This document shows, piece after piece, positions 16,440 through 25,323 of a stretch of DNA of 60,586 bases (within the stretch, counting starts at the first letter, position 1; each line of letters starts with the position of its first letter). The notes below the pieces were generated by a model. The model saw only the letters and a program-made list of their open reading frames with translations. It made no database searches and was not told the origin of the DNA. The DNA is from a bacterium. Lineage in GTDB: Bacteria > Patescibacteriota > Microgenomatia > UBA1406 > GWC2-37-13. Made by a program: the position numbers and the translations under genes. The stretch covers positions 1-60,586 of the forward strand of contig JAUSJK010000089.1 in the NCBI GenBank assembly GCA_030647255.1. The letters are read 5' to 3'.

Positions 16440-17021
16440 TTAGAAAGGGAGAGTGAGAGGTATTTCTTCTTTATCGCCTGATTCTTCCAAGTACTTTCTC
16501 CAGTCGACTTTGATAGACATTTTGCCTATTTCGTTCATATAATATATCTCCCCCGTTTTCATACCATATTCAAATAGTTCTTTTGTCAGAAGAACATCGT
16601 CCATACAATATTTTTTGAGCTCGGCCCACTTCCCTTCTTTATAATAATCTATCGCCATAAGTCCATGTCCTGTTTTTTTCTTGCCAAGTGTCGCATTGAT
16701 TACATCGTTGAGCGCCAGTCTTCGGCCTATCTTTTCTTTTATATCATCTAAAATATCAAATGTAGAAAACCGCGTAGTATCCCCCGGATAGTATCCTTGC
16801 AAGACGGCCATATCGAAACTGTTGATATTATACCCCATGACATACGAACAGCGCTCCAAAATAGGAAATAGTTTAGAAAGTTCTGACTCCGTATATATTT
16901 TTTCCTGATTATCCCCGTAATCGTAGATGGCCACTACGGATATGCCTAGCTTTTTAGGATCATTGAATTCACGGAAAGTATACTTCGTTTCCAAGTCGAG
17001 CATTACGGGAAATTTTCTCAT
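16440..17021 (-). CDS. DEDD-type 3'-5' exonuclease (RNase H-like)
   Basis: The 193-residue protein shows Exo I DLET (residues about 9-12), Exo II GYNINSFDMAVL and Exo III YCMDDVLLTKELF with the final Asp, as in DnaQ/YprB-type nucleases. It probably trims DNA or RNA ends. The ATG is chosen over a TTG four codons upstream. Its 5' end nearly touches the 3' end of the preceding gene, so they form an operon. Confidence 0.75.
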   Translation of the reverse strand: MRKFPVMLDLETKYTFREFNDPKKLGISVVAIYDYGDNQEKIYTESELSKLFPILERCSYVMGYNINSFDMAVLQGYYPGDTTRFSTFDILDDIKEKIGRRLALNDVINATLGKKKTGHGLMAIDYYKEGKWAELKKYCMDDVLLTKELFEYGMKTGEIYYMNEIGKMSIKVDWRKYLEESGDKEEIPLTLPF

Positions 17022-17029
17022 ATGAAGAC

Positions 17030-17428
17030 TCAATTTGCTTTGGCCGTTTTATCTTTGAAAATTTCCACTTCGAAGAATGGAGGTGTTTCCTTTTCGTTTT
17101 CCAGCCGTAAGTTCACCATATTGAGGTTATTCTGCGTTTTTTGGTAAAGATCATCAAATAATCGAAAAAACATCTGCTTCTGTTTTATGGGAACCTTATG
17201 AATATATTCATGATAAAATTCGTCCAGTTTTCCGAGTTCCCACAACGTCTCGATGAACTTCGTATTCCTGAGATCCAGCATGGAGATGTCTCCCTGGATC
17301 GGTTTCAACCTGAACTTCATCATACGAACTTCCACAAACATCTGAGGTTGTTCCGGCTTTTTTTCCAGAATATTTCTCTTGAACCGTGTAATTGTTTCAA
17401 CGACATCTTCTCCACTATGTTTTCCCAT
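17030..17428 (-). CDS. Hypothetical protein
   Basis: The 132-residue soluble protein is not recognised; it is rich in charged helices with FRLKPIQGDISMLDLRNTKF in the middle. It is the first gene of a unit with the DEDD exonuclease. Its start is only 16 bp from the start of the divergent yqeY gene. Confidence 0.6.
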   Translation of the reverse strand: MGKHSGEDVVETITRFKRNILEKKPEQPQMFVEVRMMKFRLKPIQGDISMLDLRNTKFIETLWELGKLDEFYHEYIHKVPIKQKQMFFRLFDDLYQKTQNNLNMVNLRLENEKETPPFFEVEIFKDKTAKAN

Positions 17429-17444
17429 AAGGTATAATTATGAA

Positions 17445-17888
17445 ATGATTCAACAAAAAATGCAAGCAGACCAGCTTGCGGCACTCAAATCAGGTGATAA
17501 AACAAAATTGGAGATACTACGGTACATTTTAGCACATATCAAAAATAAAGAAATAGATAAAAAAGCTCCTCCGACTGACGAAGAAGTCGTCGCAATCGTA
17601 CGAAAGCAGGTCAAAGAACTCCAAGAATCTATCGACGCATTTAAAAAAGGAGGAAGAAACGATTTGGTTCTGCAAAACGAGGCACAGCTTGCCATTGTTT
17701 CAATATATCTTCCTGTGGAAATATCAGATGACGAACTCAAAAAAGAGATACAGAGAGTCATGGAACAAAATAAAACGATCTATGAACAAAACCCCAAAGC
17801 CCTGATGGGTATCTGTGTCAAAGAGCTCAAAACCAAAGCCAATCCTCAGCGTATCGTAGCAACCCTCAACCAGATCGTCGCCTCCTAA
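17445..17888 (+). CDS. yqeY: GatB/YqeY domain protein
   Basis: The 147-residue protein matches YqeY: LRYILAHIKNKEIDK, IDAFKKGGRNDLVLQNEAQLAIVSIYLP and the end MGICVKELKTKANPQRIVATLNQ. It resembles the tRNA-binding tail of GatB; the exact role is not settled. TATAAT ends 6 nt before the ATG. Confidence 0.9.
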   Translation: MIQQKMQADQLAALKSGDKTKLEILRYILAHIKNKEIDKKAPPTDEEVVAIVRKQVKELQESIDAFKKGGRNDLVLQNEAQLAIVSIYLPVEISDDELKKEIQRVMEQNKTIYEQNPKALMGICVKELKTKANPQRIVATLNQIVAS

Positions 17889-17910
17889 CTGTTGGTATAC
17901 TTACGTATAT

Positions 17911-18243
17911 ATGACAGCCAGAAGAATATTGTTTTTTTTTCTATTTATTTTTCTTCTTTACTCTCTGAGTAAAAATATATTTGAGTATAAAAAAAACTAC
18001 GATTTTTACCTCAGTTTTAAAAATGAATACGAAAGAGAGAGACGAAAGAATACCAATCTCAAAACACAGACTATCAAAAATGCCGATCCTCATGAGATAG
18101 AAAAAACTATCCGTAATAAACTCAATCTGTCTAAACCCAACGAGATGACAGTCATATTGGCCAACCCCACTCCTGTTCCAACTATATTCACTCCCACCCC
18201 AGCGCCTAACTATATACAGTGGTGGAATGTATTTTTTAAATAA
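17911..18243 (+). CDS. FtsB/DivIC-like septum formation protein
   Basis: The 110-residue protein has an N-terminal TM helix (RRILFFFLFIFLLYSL), a coiled coil (NEYERERRKNTNLKTQ), and ADPHEIEKTIRNKLNLSKPNE, the usual end of FtsB/DivIC proteins, then a Pro/Thr-rich tail. It should join the divisome. TATACT precedes the ATG by 9 nt. Confidence 0.72.
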   Translation: MTARRILFFFLFIFLLYSLSKNIFEYKKNYDFYLSFKNEYERERRKNTNLKTQTIKNADPHEIEKTIRNKLNLSKPNEMTVILANPTPVPTIFTPTPAPNYIQWWNVFFK

Positions 18244-18245
18244 AA

Positions 18246-18273
18246 GTAGGGGACGCAGATCTGCGTCCCCTAC
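18246..18273. terminator. Perfect 28-bp palindrome after the FtsB-like gene
   Basis: The arms GTAGGGGACGCAGA and TCTGCGTCCCCTAC are fully complementary. There is no T-tract, so it may be a transcription-stop hairpin or a protein site. Confidence 0.5.
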
Positions 18274-18334
18274 AATTGATTTACCAATCATTGACGACGT
18301 GAGGCTCATTGAGTATAATAGAGACACACAATAT

Positions 18335-18404
18335 TACGGGGTAGTGTACGGTTGCACGGAAGGCTCATAATCTTCCAGACCGGGTCCAACTCCCGGCCCC
18401 GTAA
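18335..18404 (+). tRNA. tRNA-Met or tRNA-Ile2 (CAT)
   Basis: The cloverleaf has acceptor TACGGGG/CCCCGTA, D-arm GTGT..GCAC, anticodon loop CTCATAA and T-arm CCGGG/CCCGG. The T-loop TCCAACT has C where T55 is nearly universal. Initiator features (unpaired 1-72, three G:C in the anticodon stem) are absent, so it is an elongator Met or a lysidine-type Ile. Confidence 0.85.
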
Positions 18405-18443
18405 CAAGGTACCTGTCATAAAGAATCTGCTACAATATATTTC

Positions 18444-19373
18444 ATGAAGTCATTTCTTCTTTCCCTCGTTATACCCGTGTTTAATGAGGAACACAATGTA
18501 AAACCTCTTCTTGAGAGAGTTCTCCCTATTTTGGAAAGCTACAACTACGAGATTATTTTTGTCGACGACGGATCAAAGGATAAAACTATCGAAGTTATAA
18601 AAAGCGCCGCTTCTCACAATACGCATATCAAGCTCATCTCTTTTTACAGAAATTTCGGCCACCAGATGGCACTTGAGGCCGGGTACGAAGCGGCTCGGGG
18701 TGATTGTGTGATAAGTATTGATGCCGATCTCCAAGATCCGCCTGAAATTATACCCCAAATGATAGAAGAGTGGCAAAAAGGACATAAAATCGTCTATGCG
18801 AAACGAAAAAAAAGAGAGGTAGATAATTTCTTTAAAAAAGAAACAGCCCGACTGTTTTACTCATTTATCAACTTTCTTTCCGATACTCCCATCCCCCAGG
18901 ATGTGGGAGATTTTCGATTGATAGATCGCGAAGTGGTTACTTTCATTACCGAGCTTCCCGAACGGGCACGATTTCTACGAGGGCTCGTCGCCTGGGGAGG
19001 CTTTTCTTCTTCGTACGTCTATTTTGAACGGGAAAAAAGGCACGCCGGAAAAACACACTACACTCTTTCCAAAATGATCAACTTCGCTCTTGACGGAATT
19101 ACCTCATTCTCGAGCAAACCCCTGCGTATCGCCTCTTACTTTGGTTTTTTGAGTGCTACATTTGGTTTCTCGGGTATTCTTTATGCTTTCATAGGAAAAA
19201 TATTTCTCCCCAGTCACCTGGTAACGGGGTGGACGGGACTTTTTGTGGGTATTATGTTCCTCGGGGGTGTACAGCTCATTACCATCGGCATTATCGGTGA
19301 ATATATAACCAAAATATACCATGAAGTCCAAAAAAGACCCCAGTACCTCGTCAAGGAAAAGGTTAATTTTTAA
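18444..19373 (+). CDS. Family 2 glycosyltransferase, DPM1/GtrB-like
   Basis: The 309-residue protein has the GT-A fold (VIPVFNEEHN, FVDDGSKD, DADLQDPP) and two C-terminal membrane helices, as in the polyprenyl-phosphate sugar transferases GtrB/ArnC. It would load a sugar on a lipid carrier for surface polymers. TACAAT ends 7 nt before the ATG. Confidence 0.9.
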   Translation: MKSFLLSLVIPVFNEEHNVKPLLERVLPILESYNYEIIFVDDGSKDKTIEVIKSAASHNTHIKLISFYRNFGHQMALEAGYEAARGDCVISIDADLQDPPEIIPQMIEEWQKGHKIVYAKRKKREVDNFFKKETARLFYSFINFLSDTPIPQDVGDFRLIDREVVTFITELPERARFLRGLVAWGGFSSSYVYFEREKRHAGKTHYTLSKMINFALDGITSFSSKPLRIASYFGFLSATFGFSGILYAFIGKIFLPSHLVTGWTGLFVGIMFLGGVQLITIGIIGEYITKIYHEVQKRPQYLVKEKVNF

Positions 19374-19384
19374 GAACACCGCGT

Positions 19385-19540
19385 ATGAATATGAAGTCAG
19401 TAGGCGTCGTACTTATCGGGATTGGGATAGCAATGTTTTTATTTGTCATCTACACATTCGTCTCCGAACAGAGTAGTCTCGTTTCTCCTATTCCCGACGA
19501 GCAGGGGGTAAAAGTCATCTTCGTCTCACCGGGAAAGTAA
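19385..19540 (+). CDS. Small single-TM protein
   Basis: The 51-residue frame follows the glycosyltransferase by 11 bp. It has one TM helix (VGVVLIGIGIAMFLFVIYTF) and a short outer tail. It is unrecognised but fits an envelope peptide co-transcribed with the transferase. Confidence 0.55.
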   Translation: MNMKSVGVVLIGIGIAMFLFVIYTFVSEQSSLVSPIPDEQGVKVIFVSPGK

Positions 19541-19689
19541 GTTCGTCAAGTTATAAAGTTTGTAAAGAAGAAGGATATCAAGATGATCAGAATAACAGAT
19601 GGAGACTACCGGGTTATCAGATATTCAGGTATTCTTTCTCTCGATACTCTTGATATTCAGATATTCTTCTACGTTCCACGTTGAATGTT

Positions 19690-20034
19690 TTATGGTGTGG
19701 GGGGACATTGAGTTGTCGCGGCGGTTGAGCCGATTTCGAATTTGAAGATCTTGCCGCAGTTACCCAAAAAAAGAAAGTCGATTGTTTTTAAAATGAGAAA
19801 CGAGCTTATAAAAAGTAAAAAACCAATGAGCGCAAATCGGATGGTGCCTTGGGCTTTTTTTATCTTCTCAGGACTGCCAAACGACGTCATGTAGCTGAAA
19901 GACCCGATAACAAACATGATAAAAAGGACGATTATAACGAGGCTGACAGACATAAAAAGAAGATTGCCTACGAGTACTTCGGCGCATTTAAGAGTCGGAA
20001 CTCCGTCAACGACACAATCTCCCCAAGGTTTCAT
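19690..20034 (-). CDS. T4SS_pilin-like membrane protein
   Basis: The 114-residue protein has two TM segments around a short charged loop (SPEKIKKAQGTIRFALIG), the VirB2/TrbC-like pilin pattern common in Patescibacteria. No clear signal peptide is seen. It lies next to two larger proteins of the same fold, so it is likely part of the same surface machine. Confidence 0.65.
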   Translation of the reverse strand: MKPWGDCVVDGVPTLKCAEVLVGNLLFMSVSLVIIVLFIMFVIGSFSYMTSFGSPEKIKKAQGTIRFALIGFLLFISSFLILKTIDFLFLGNCGKIFKFEIGSTAATTQCPPTP

Positions 20035-20080
20035 ACGAATTCAGTATACATGAAAGAATAAGTACTATAAATAAGAAAGT

Positions 20081-20578
20081 TCAATTTTGGGTAGGAGGGA
20101 CATTCAAATTCACACATTGATGACTATTTTGATCATAATATTGTATGGCGGGATCGCATTTATCTTTTATCAGTTCGGGTATCGTCACGGGACACGTGAT
20201 ACCGATACAAATGGCTTGTCGAAAGACGACTTGTTCCATCGTGACGATGATCGCGAGCACGGCGACGATGAGAATAAGACCGACGATAGCGGCCTGTATT
20301 TTCTTCTGAGCGGCATCAACTGCCTCTTTTGATCCGCCTGATGTCACCCAGGCAAACGCACCCAACAATAGGTAAATTAATGCAGCAAGTCCGGCGAGAA
20401 CAAAAAAGAAACGAATAAAGAATGTGAGAAGATCTCCGAGTGAAGGAACGGAAAAAGGAAGTTTCGCACTTAATGACGACGTTACATTCACAGCCGCCGC
20501 CCCTCCAGGAGGATCTCCCGGCTGTGCTGCATACACCGTCTTTATAAGGAAAGAGTTAATAAAATCAAGTAGTTTCAT
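20081..20578 (-). CDS. T4SS_pilin-family protein, paralogue 1
   Basis: The protein has a signal-like start (KLLDFINSFLIKTVYAAQ), then two TM helices (FFIRFFFVLAGLAALIYLLL; IQAAIVGLILIVAVLAIIV) separated by the loop AFAWVTSGGSKEAVDAAQKK, typical of VirB2-like pilins. A Cys-rich tail follows (CIGITCPVTIP). Its middle is nearly identical to the next gene. It probably forms a pilus or secretion channel. Confidence 0.8.
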   Translation of the reverse strand: MKLLDFINSFLIKTVYAAQPGDPPGGAAAVNVTSSLSAKLPFSVPSLGDLLTFFIRFFFVLAGLAALIYLLLGAFAWVTSGGSKEAVDAAQKKIQAAIVGLILIVAVLAIIVTMEQVVFRQAICIGITCPVTIPELIKDKCDPAIQYYDQNSHQCVNLNVPPTQN

Positions 20579-20584
20579 AATATA

Positions 20585-21049
20585 TTACGCTGGTGCACAT
20601 CCTGACGTATCTGCTTGAGGATGATTAGGATTGTAAATAGGCTTGTCATCCGGACATTTGTGAATCAAATTGGGTATCGTCACGGGACACGTGATACCGA
20701 TACAAATGGCTTGTCGAAAGACGACTTGTTCCATCGTGACGATGATCGCGAGTACGGCGACGATGAGAATAAGACCGACGATAGCGGCCTGTATTTTCTT
20801 TTGGGCGGCATCAACGGCTTCTTTTGATCCGCCTGAGGTAACCCAGGCAAATGCACCGAGGAGTAAATAAATCAATGCAGCAAGTCCGGCAAGAACAAAA
20901 AAGAAACGGATAAAGAACGTAAGAAGATCTCCGAGGGAGGGAACGGAAAAAGGAAGTTTTGCCATCAGCTCAGGCAATGTCGGCGTCGCTGTTTGCGCAA
21001 ACACACTACTTGCAACCAGACGACTCAAAAACTCAACTACTCTTTCCAT
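20585..21049 (-). CDS. T4SS_pilin-family protein, paralogue 2
   Basis: Like paralogue 1 it has a signal-like start (ERVVEFLSRLVASSVFAQ), the same two TM helices and loop, and the CIGITCPVTIP tail ending CPDD...CAPA. The tandem copies agree almost completely over about 105 residues. The ATG is chosen because a TTGACA-17-TACTAT promoter ends 7 nt before it. Confidence 0.8.
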   Translation of the reverse strand: MERVVEFLSRLVASSVFAQTATPTLPELMAKLPFSVPSLGDLLTFFIRFFFVLAGLAALIYLLLGAFAWVTSGGSKEAVDAAQKKIQAAIVGLILIVAVLAIIVTMEQVVFRQAICIGITCPVTIPNLIHKCPDDKPIYNPNHPQADTSGCAPA

Positions 21050-21056
21050 ATAAGTA

Positions 21057-21085
21057 ATAGTAGCCATACTAAAACACTTTGTCAA
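21057..21085 (-). promoter_or_regulatory. Promoter of the pilin-like pair, leaderless
   Basis: TTGACA (21080-21085) and TACTAT (21057-21062) are 17 bp apart. The ATG is 7 nt past the -10 box, so the transcript would start at or next to the start codon. Confidence 0.65.
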
Positions 21086-21100
21086 TGACATATATATATT

Positions 21101-22621
21101 TTATTCTTCCTTGGCTCTATACTGCAATGCTTCCGCCACAAAAGATACCTCTATTTCATTTTTTTCGGACAAATCTGCGATCGTCTGCGCCACTTTGATA
21201 ATCTTAAAATACGATCTCGCCGACAAGGATAAGCGGGAGATCGCCTGCTTGAGCAGTTCGATCGCCTCGGGGGTAAGATGGCAGAATTTTTTGATATCCG
21301 TGTTCTGCATCTCGCCATTGGCCACCAGTTTTGTATTTGTAAACCTTGCATGTTGTCTTTTTCTTGCTTTGATTACCCGCACTCGCACATCTTCACTTTT
21401 TTCTCCATCGCTTATTTCAGTCAATTTTGCTTCGTCTATGGGAAATACATCGACATGTAGATCAATCCGGTCAAGTATGGGACCGGATAATCTTTTTTTA
21501 TACCTGAGTATTGATCCTGGCATACACCGACAATGCCTTTTTGGATGTCCCAGATACCCGCAGGGACACGGATTTGAAGCCGCCAAAAGTAAAAACCGGG
21601 ACGGAAACGTGAGACTACCTGATGCGCGTGATATCGTCACCATACCGTCCTCTATGGGTTGGCGTAGAGATTCCAAAACCGAACGGGGAAATTCGGGAAA
21701 TTCGTCCAGAAACAATACTCCCCGATGAGCGAGCGTGATCTCCCCCGGGGTAGGATTCGTACCACCTCCGATGAGACCGATACGCGATGTCGTATGATGG
21801 GGAGATCGGTAGGGTCGATACGTCACCAGATTTTCCTGAGACAAAAGACCGGCGACAGAAAAAATTCTTGATACCTCAAGCATTTCTTCTCTTGTCATGG
21901 GCGGTAAGATCGATGGAAAAGCCCGTGACAGCATCGTTTTCCCCGTGCCCGGTGGTCCTTTGAGATGGACATTATGAAATCCGGCGGCAGCTATTTCGAG
22001 AGCGCGCTTCGCATGTTCTTGCCCTTTCACATCGGCAAAATCGAAGGCAGAGAGAGCTGTCGACGCTATATCTTCTATACTCACAGGTTCATATTGAGAA
22101 ATAAGTTTGATGGTATTGAGATGTAAAACCAAATCTGACAATGAATACAAAGGAAATATCTGGAGATTATCTATCAGAGCGGCTTCTTTGGCATTTTCTA
22201 TAGGAAGGAATATATTTTTAATTTTTTTTGCCCTCGCCATCATCGCCACCGAAATAACACCGGGTATTTTTCTCAGCTTACCTTCCAAAGAGAGTTCTCC
22301 TATAAATACGCTCGATGCCAATAACTCTTTATTCACTAATCCCGAGGCTGCCAGTACCCCGACAGCAATAGGTAGATCAAAACTTGAACCGACTTTGGGA
22401 ATATCGGCAGGAGCCAGATTGACAGTGATTCGAGAATCAGGCATCTCAAACGAAGTATTTACGATCGCAGTGCGTACTCGTTCTTTGGCTTCGTCGACGG
22501 CTTTACTCGGCAGTCCAACGATAGTCACTGTCGGAAATCCCCTTCCGGCTACATCTACCTCTACTTCAATCAGTACACCATCCAAACCAATCGTCGTACC
22601 CGAAAAAACTTTGGCAAGCAT
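21101..22621 (-). CDS. comM: ComM/YifB-family AAA+ ATPase (Mg-chelatase-like)
   Basis: The 506-residue protein has the N-terminal ChlI-like domain (residues 1-180), Walker A GPPGTGKT, Walker B LFLDEFPEF, the Cys cluster CPCGYLGHPKRHCRC and the C-terminal domain (LSLSARSYFKIIKVAQTIADL). ComM is a DNA helicase for branch migration in natural transformation. Its place beside pilin-like and VirB6-like genes fits DNA uptake. TACAAT ends 8 nt before the ATG. Confidence 0.93.
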   Translation of the reverse strand: MLAKVFSGTTIGLDGVLIEVEVDVAGRGFPTVTIVGLPSKAVDEAKERVRTAIVNTSFEMPDSRITVNLAPADIPKVGSSFDLPIAVGVLAASGLVNKELLASSVFIGELSLEGKLRKIPGVISVAMMARAKKIKNIFLPIENAKEAALIDNLQIFPLYSLSDLVLHLNTIKLISQYEPVSIEDIASTALSAFDFADVKGQEHAKRALEIAAAGFHNVHLKGPPGTGKTMLSRAFPSILPPMTREEMLEVSRIFSVAGLLSQENLVTYRPYRSPHHTTSRIGLIGGGTNPTPGEITLAHRGVLFLDEFPEFPRSVLESLRQPIEDGMVTISRASGSLTFPSRFLLLAASNPCPCGYLGHPKRHCRCMPGSILRYKKRLSGPILDRIDLHVDVFPIDEAKLTEISDGEKSEDVRVRVIKARKRQHARFTNTKLVANGEMQNTDIKKFCHLTPEAIELLKQAISRLSLSARSYFKIIKVAQTIADLSEKNEIEVSFVAEALQYRAKEE

Positions 22622-22677
22622 GTAGTAGGATTGTAGACATAATTCCAGACCTTGTCTATGGATTATATGCTACAAAA

Positions 22678-24579
22678 TCACTGCATTCCTCCGCCTATAT
22701 CCGTTGGCTCAGACTGCTTTTTCTTGAGTGCATAAAGAGTCAAAACAGTTCCCGCTACACCGATAAATATAAGAACAATGACTACAAGTAAAAGGGTTGA
22801 CGATGTATTCGAAGGCGAATAACTTCCAGGGGTCTCTCCTCCTGTTGTAATCCCACTTGGTCCATTCGCTCCGGGTGCACCCGTTCCATTTGATCCGGGT
22901 TCATTGCCCGAGGGACTTGTTGAAACACGGGCAAGTGGAGACACGGGCGGTTTTGTATTTCCACTGGCATCCTTATACTCGTATGGGTTCACTTTCTTCT
23001 GCACTATCAATTGCTCATTTTTAGCAATATACTGAGCCGGCTGTTGTACTGTAACGGCACCCGTCGCACTCGTAAACTTCAGATAATATGGCTGTCCGGG
23101 AAGGTATTCTGATGTCATTTTAAAGTATCCCGTTGAGTCCGTTGAAGTCGTAGAATAAGGAGTCGTAAAACCGGTTGGGTATACTCCCACCTGTGCGTTG
23201 GCAATGGTTTTACCCGCCCCATCATACGCATAACCTTCAACATATCTTGGCACAACAGGTACCGAGATCGTATACGACTGTTGTTGAGCGGAAACGGCCT
23301 TCACCATACTTCCTATCATAGTCACAACTCTATCCATCAGACCATTCTTGGCTTGGGATTTAAGCGTTGCCGGATCAATTTTTTCTACTACGACGTCGTA
23401 CTTTGTCACAACATCATTTTGTAATTTGGCTACCGGAATTTCCAATCGATATATGCCATCTTTATCCGGTTCTGTCATCGCTAAGACATCTGTTTTTTTA
23501 CCGTCCGCACGGATTCCAAAGACGGATACTTTTGTCAATGGATGAGATAATTTACCCGTGATGATCTGGGCGATATCTTTTGTTGTTCCCGGATACGCAT
23601 CCCAAAAATTCTTTACCGGTCCGACAAATACGTTAGCAGGATTCTTTGGCGTCATAGGAATATCAAGATGCGCCCCGCCCGGCTTTTCTTCAAATGTTTC
23701 TCCGTAGTTCAGATCTGTATACTTATTTGTTTTGAGAGTCTTTCCAAAGTCGGGTGATGCAAACGTATGAGTCGACAAACTGGGTTTTACTTTATAAAAA
23801 CCCGTGGGTACGACGAATGAGTACCATCCATCTTCATGAGTCGGATTGGAAGGGTTCTTCACCGTATTCTGTTGATCTACATACATTGTCTCTATTCCAT
23901 TGGCAACATTATAAAGAGTGACAGATGTTCCGCTGATGGGTTCGAGTGATACCGTGTCAAAAACTCTTCCGTACGGATCCCATTTGATGATGGTGCAGTT
24001 GTCCGTACTAGCTGTCATTGTCCATGTCGCTTGTTGTAGTCCGCCGTCGCCCCCTGTGGAGGCTTTGGTTAAAAAGGGAACTTTAGCATATACTCTTCGA
24101 CCTACGGCTTGTTCAGTTTCACTTGACCAGTCCAGATCTATCGAGCCCGTGCTGTTAAAAGGGTTTGGGTGGCCCGTTTTCATATCCTTTTCGAGAAGTC
24201 CATATGGTGCATGACGTCCGGGATTTTGGTTGTATTTATAGTTAGTTTGCAGATAAGAAAGATTTGTAGGGTCTAGTCCTGCTGCCGCATCTGTCTGCGC
24301 ATTCCCTGTCGTAGATACCGGCCCTTTTTCTGTAACGAGCGTTTCGAAAATAAGCACCTTGAGAGGATTACCCGTGCCGTCCACTGTAGGGATAGTAAAT
24401 CCAGTGCTTGTTTTGATAGTGGCGACATGTGTACCGGGAATTTGTACCGCCTCCAGACAAATATACTGTTCTGAGAGTTGAGGAGAGTTTGGCTGAGTAT
24501 CCGCGGCAAATACACCGTAGGGAACTACTGTTATCAATGCAAATAATATACTGAAGTAGGACAGAATTTTCTTATACAT
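22678..24579 (-). CDS. Large exported surface protein with Ig/carboxypeptidase-regulatory-like domains
   Basis: The 633-residue protein begins with a signal peptide (KKILSYFSILFALITVVPYGVFA), has several beta-sandwich parts, one like the carboxypeptidase regulatory domain (VEGYAYDGAGKTIANAQVGVYP), a Gly/Pro/Ser-rich linker (GNEPGSNGTGAPGANGPSG) and a C-terminal TM helix with KKKQ. It would be anchored outside the cell. A TTGACA-17-TAATCT promoter lies upstream and the gene is divergent from the next surface gene. Confidence 0.7.
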   Translation of the reverse strand: MYKKILSYFSILFALITVVPYGVFAADTQPNSPQLSEQYICLEAVQIPGTHVATIKTSTGFTIPTVDGTGNPLKVLIFETLVTEKGPVSTTGNAQTDAAAGLDPTNLSYLQTNYKYNQNPGRHAPYGLLEKDMKTGHPNPFNSTGSIDLDWSSETEQAVGRRVYAKVPFLTKASTGGDGGLQQATWTMTASTDNCTIIKWDPYGRVFDTVSLEPISGTSVTLYNVANGIETMYVDQQNTVKNPSNPTHEDGWYSFVVPTGFYKVKPSLSTHTFASPDFGKTLKTNKYTDLNYGETFEEKPGGAHLDIPMTPKNPANVFVGPVKNFWDAYPGTTKDIAQIITGKLSHPLTKVSVFGIRADGKKTDVLAMTEPDKDGIYRLEIPVAKLQNDVVTKYDVVVEKIDPATLKSQAKNGLMDRVVTMIGSMVKAVSAQQQSYTISVPVVPRYVEGYAYDGAGKTIANAQVGVYPTGFTTPYSTTSTDSTGYFKMTSEYLPGQPYYLKFTSATGAVTVQQPAQYIAKNEQLIVQKKVNPYEYKDASGNTKPPVSPLARVSTSPSGNEPGSNGTGAPGANGPSGITTGGETPGSYSPSNTSSTLLLVVIVLIFIGVAGTVLTLYALKKKQSEPTDIGGGMQ

Positions 24580-24703
24580 ATACAAAATGACCAAATAATA
24601 ACGGGTCTAGTATTAGATTAAACGAATAAAATTGTTTTGTCAATGATTATTTTCTACTTGCTACTGTTTACCTATATATGTATATTTACATATATATCCT
24701 TTT

Positions 24704-25315
24704 ATGGGACGACTTGGCATTTTCTCTAAACTAGTTTTGTTATTTATTGGAGCATATATTTTATTGCTCCCCTCTTCTGTGGCAGCCGGAACACGATTCA
24801 CCCTCGTCGCTCCTACAGAACCTGCGGGAGGTTTCAAAACAGGAGACACGATTAAGTTTACTGTAAATGTAGACACTCAAGGAGAAACCGTATACTCGAC
24901 TCAAGTTGGCATAAACTACCAGTCCCAGTATATTCAATTTCAGACCACTACAGCCGGAAACACGTTTACTTCCATCACTTCCTCGGCTGACAGTACAGGA
25001 GGCTTACTCGTTAAAGGATCAAGTTCCAGCGGTTTTAGCGGAACAGGAGTCTATTCATATGTAGATTTTAAAATTGTGGCAACGGCACCCGGCTCAACCC
25101 AACTCTGTTCACTTTATGCTCCCTCGGCCACGCCCACGGTGGCACCTACTACTCCTATCGTTTCCACGGGCACGCCACTGCCAACTTCCGTCCAGCCGAC
25201 AGTTCCCGTTCCTACAGCATTACCTCAAACGGGATCGTTTGAACAATTAAGTACAGTCGCATTGGTGGGACTTGTCCTTATCTCCTTCCGTTTTATTCTG
25301 ATGATCAAACCTTAA
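24704..25315 (+). CDS. Cohesin-like exported protein with LPQTG and C-terminal TM
   Basis: The 203-residue protein has a signal peptide (residues 1-28), a cohesin/CBM-like beta domain (FTLVAPTEPAGGFKTGDTIKFTVNV), a Thr/Pro-rich stalk (TPTVAPTTPIVSTGTPLPTS), then LPQTG and a TM helix with a short KP end. LPXTG suggests sortase sorting, though the positive tail is weak. It starts 9 bp before the VirB6-like gene. Confidence 0.68.
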   Translation: MGRLGIFSKLVLLFIGAYILLLPSSVAAGTRFTLVAPTEPAGGFKTGDTIKFTVNVDTQGETVYSTQVGINYQSQYIQFQTTTAGNTFTSITSSADSTGGLLVKGSSSSGFSGTGVYSYVDFKIVATAPGSTQLCSLYAPSATPTVAPTTPIVSTGTPLPTSVQPTVPVPTALPQTGSFEQLSTVALVGLVLISFRFILMIKP

Positions 25316-25323
25316 AAGACAGT

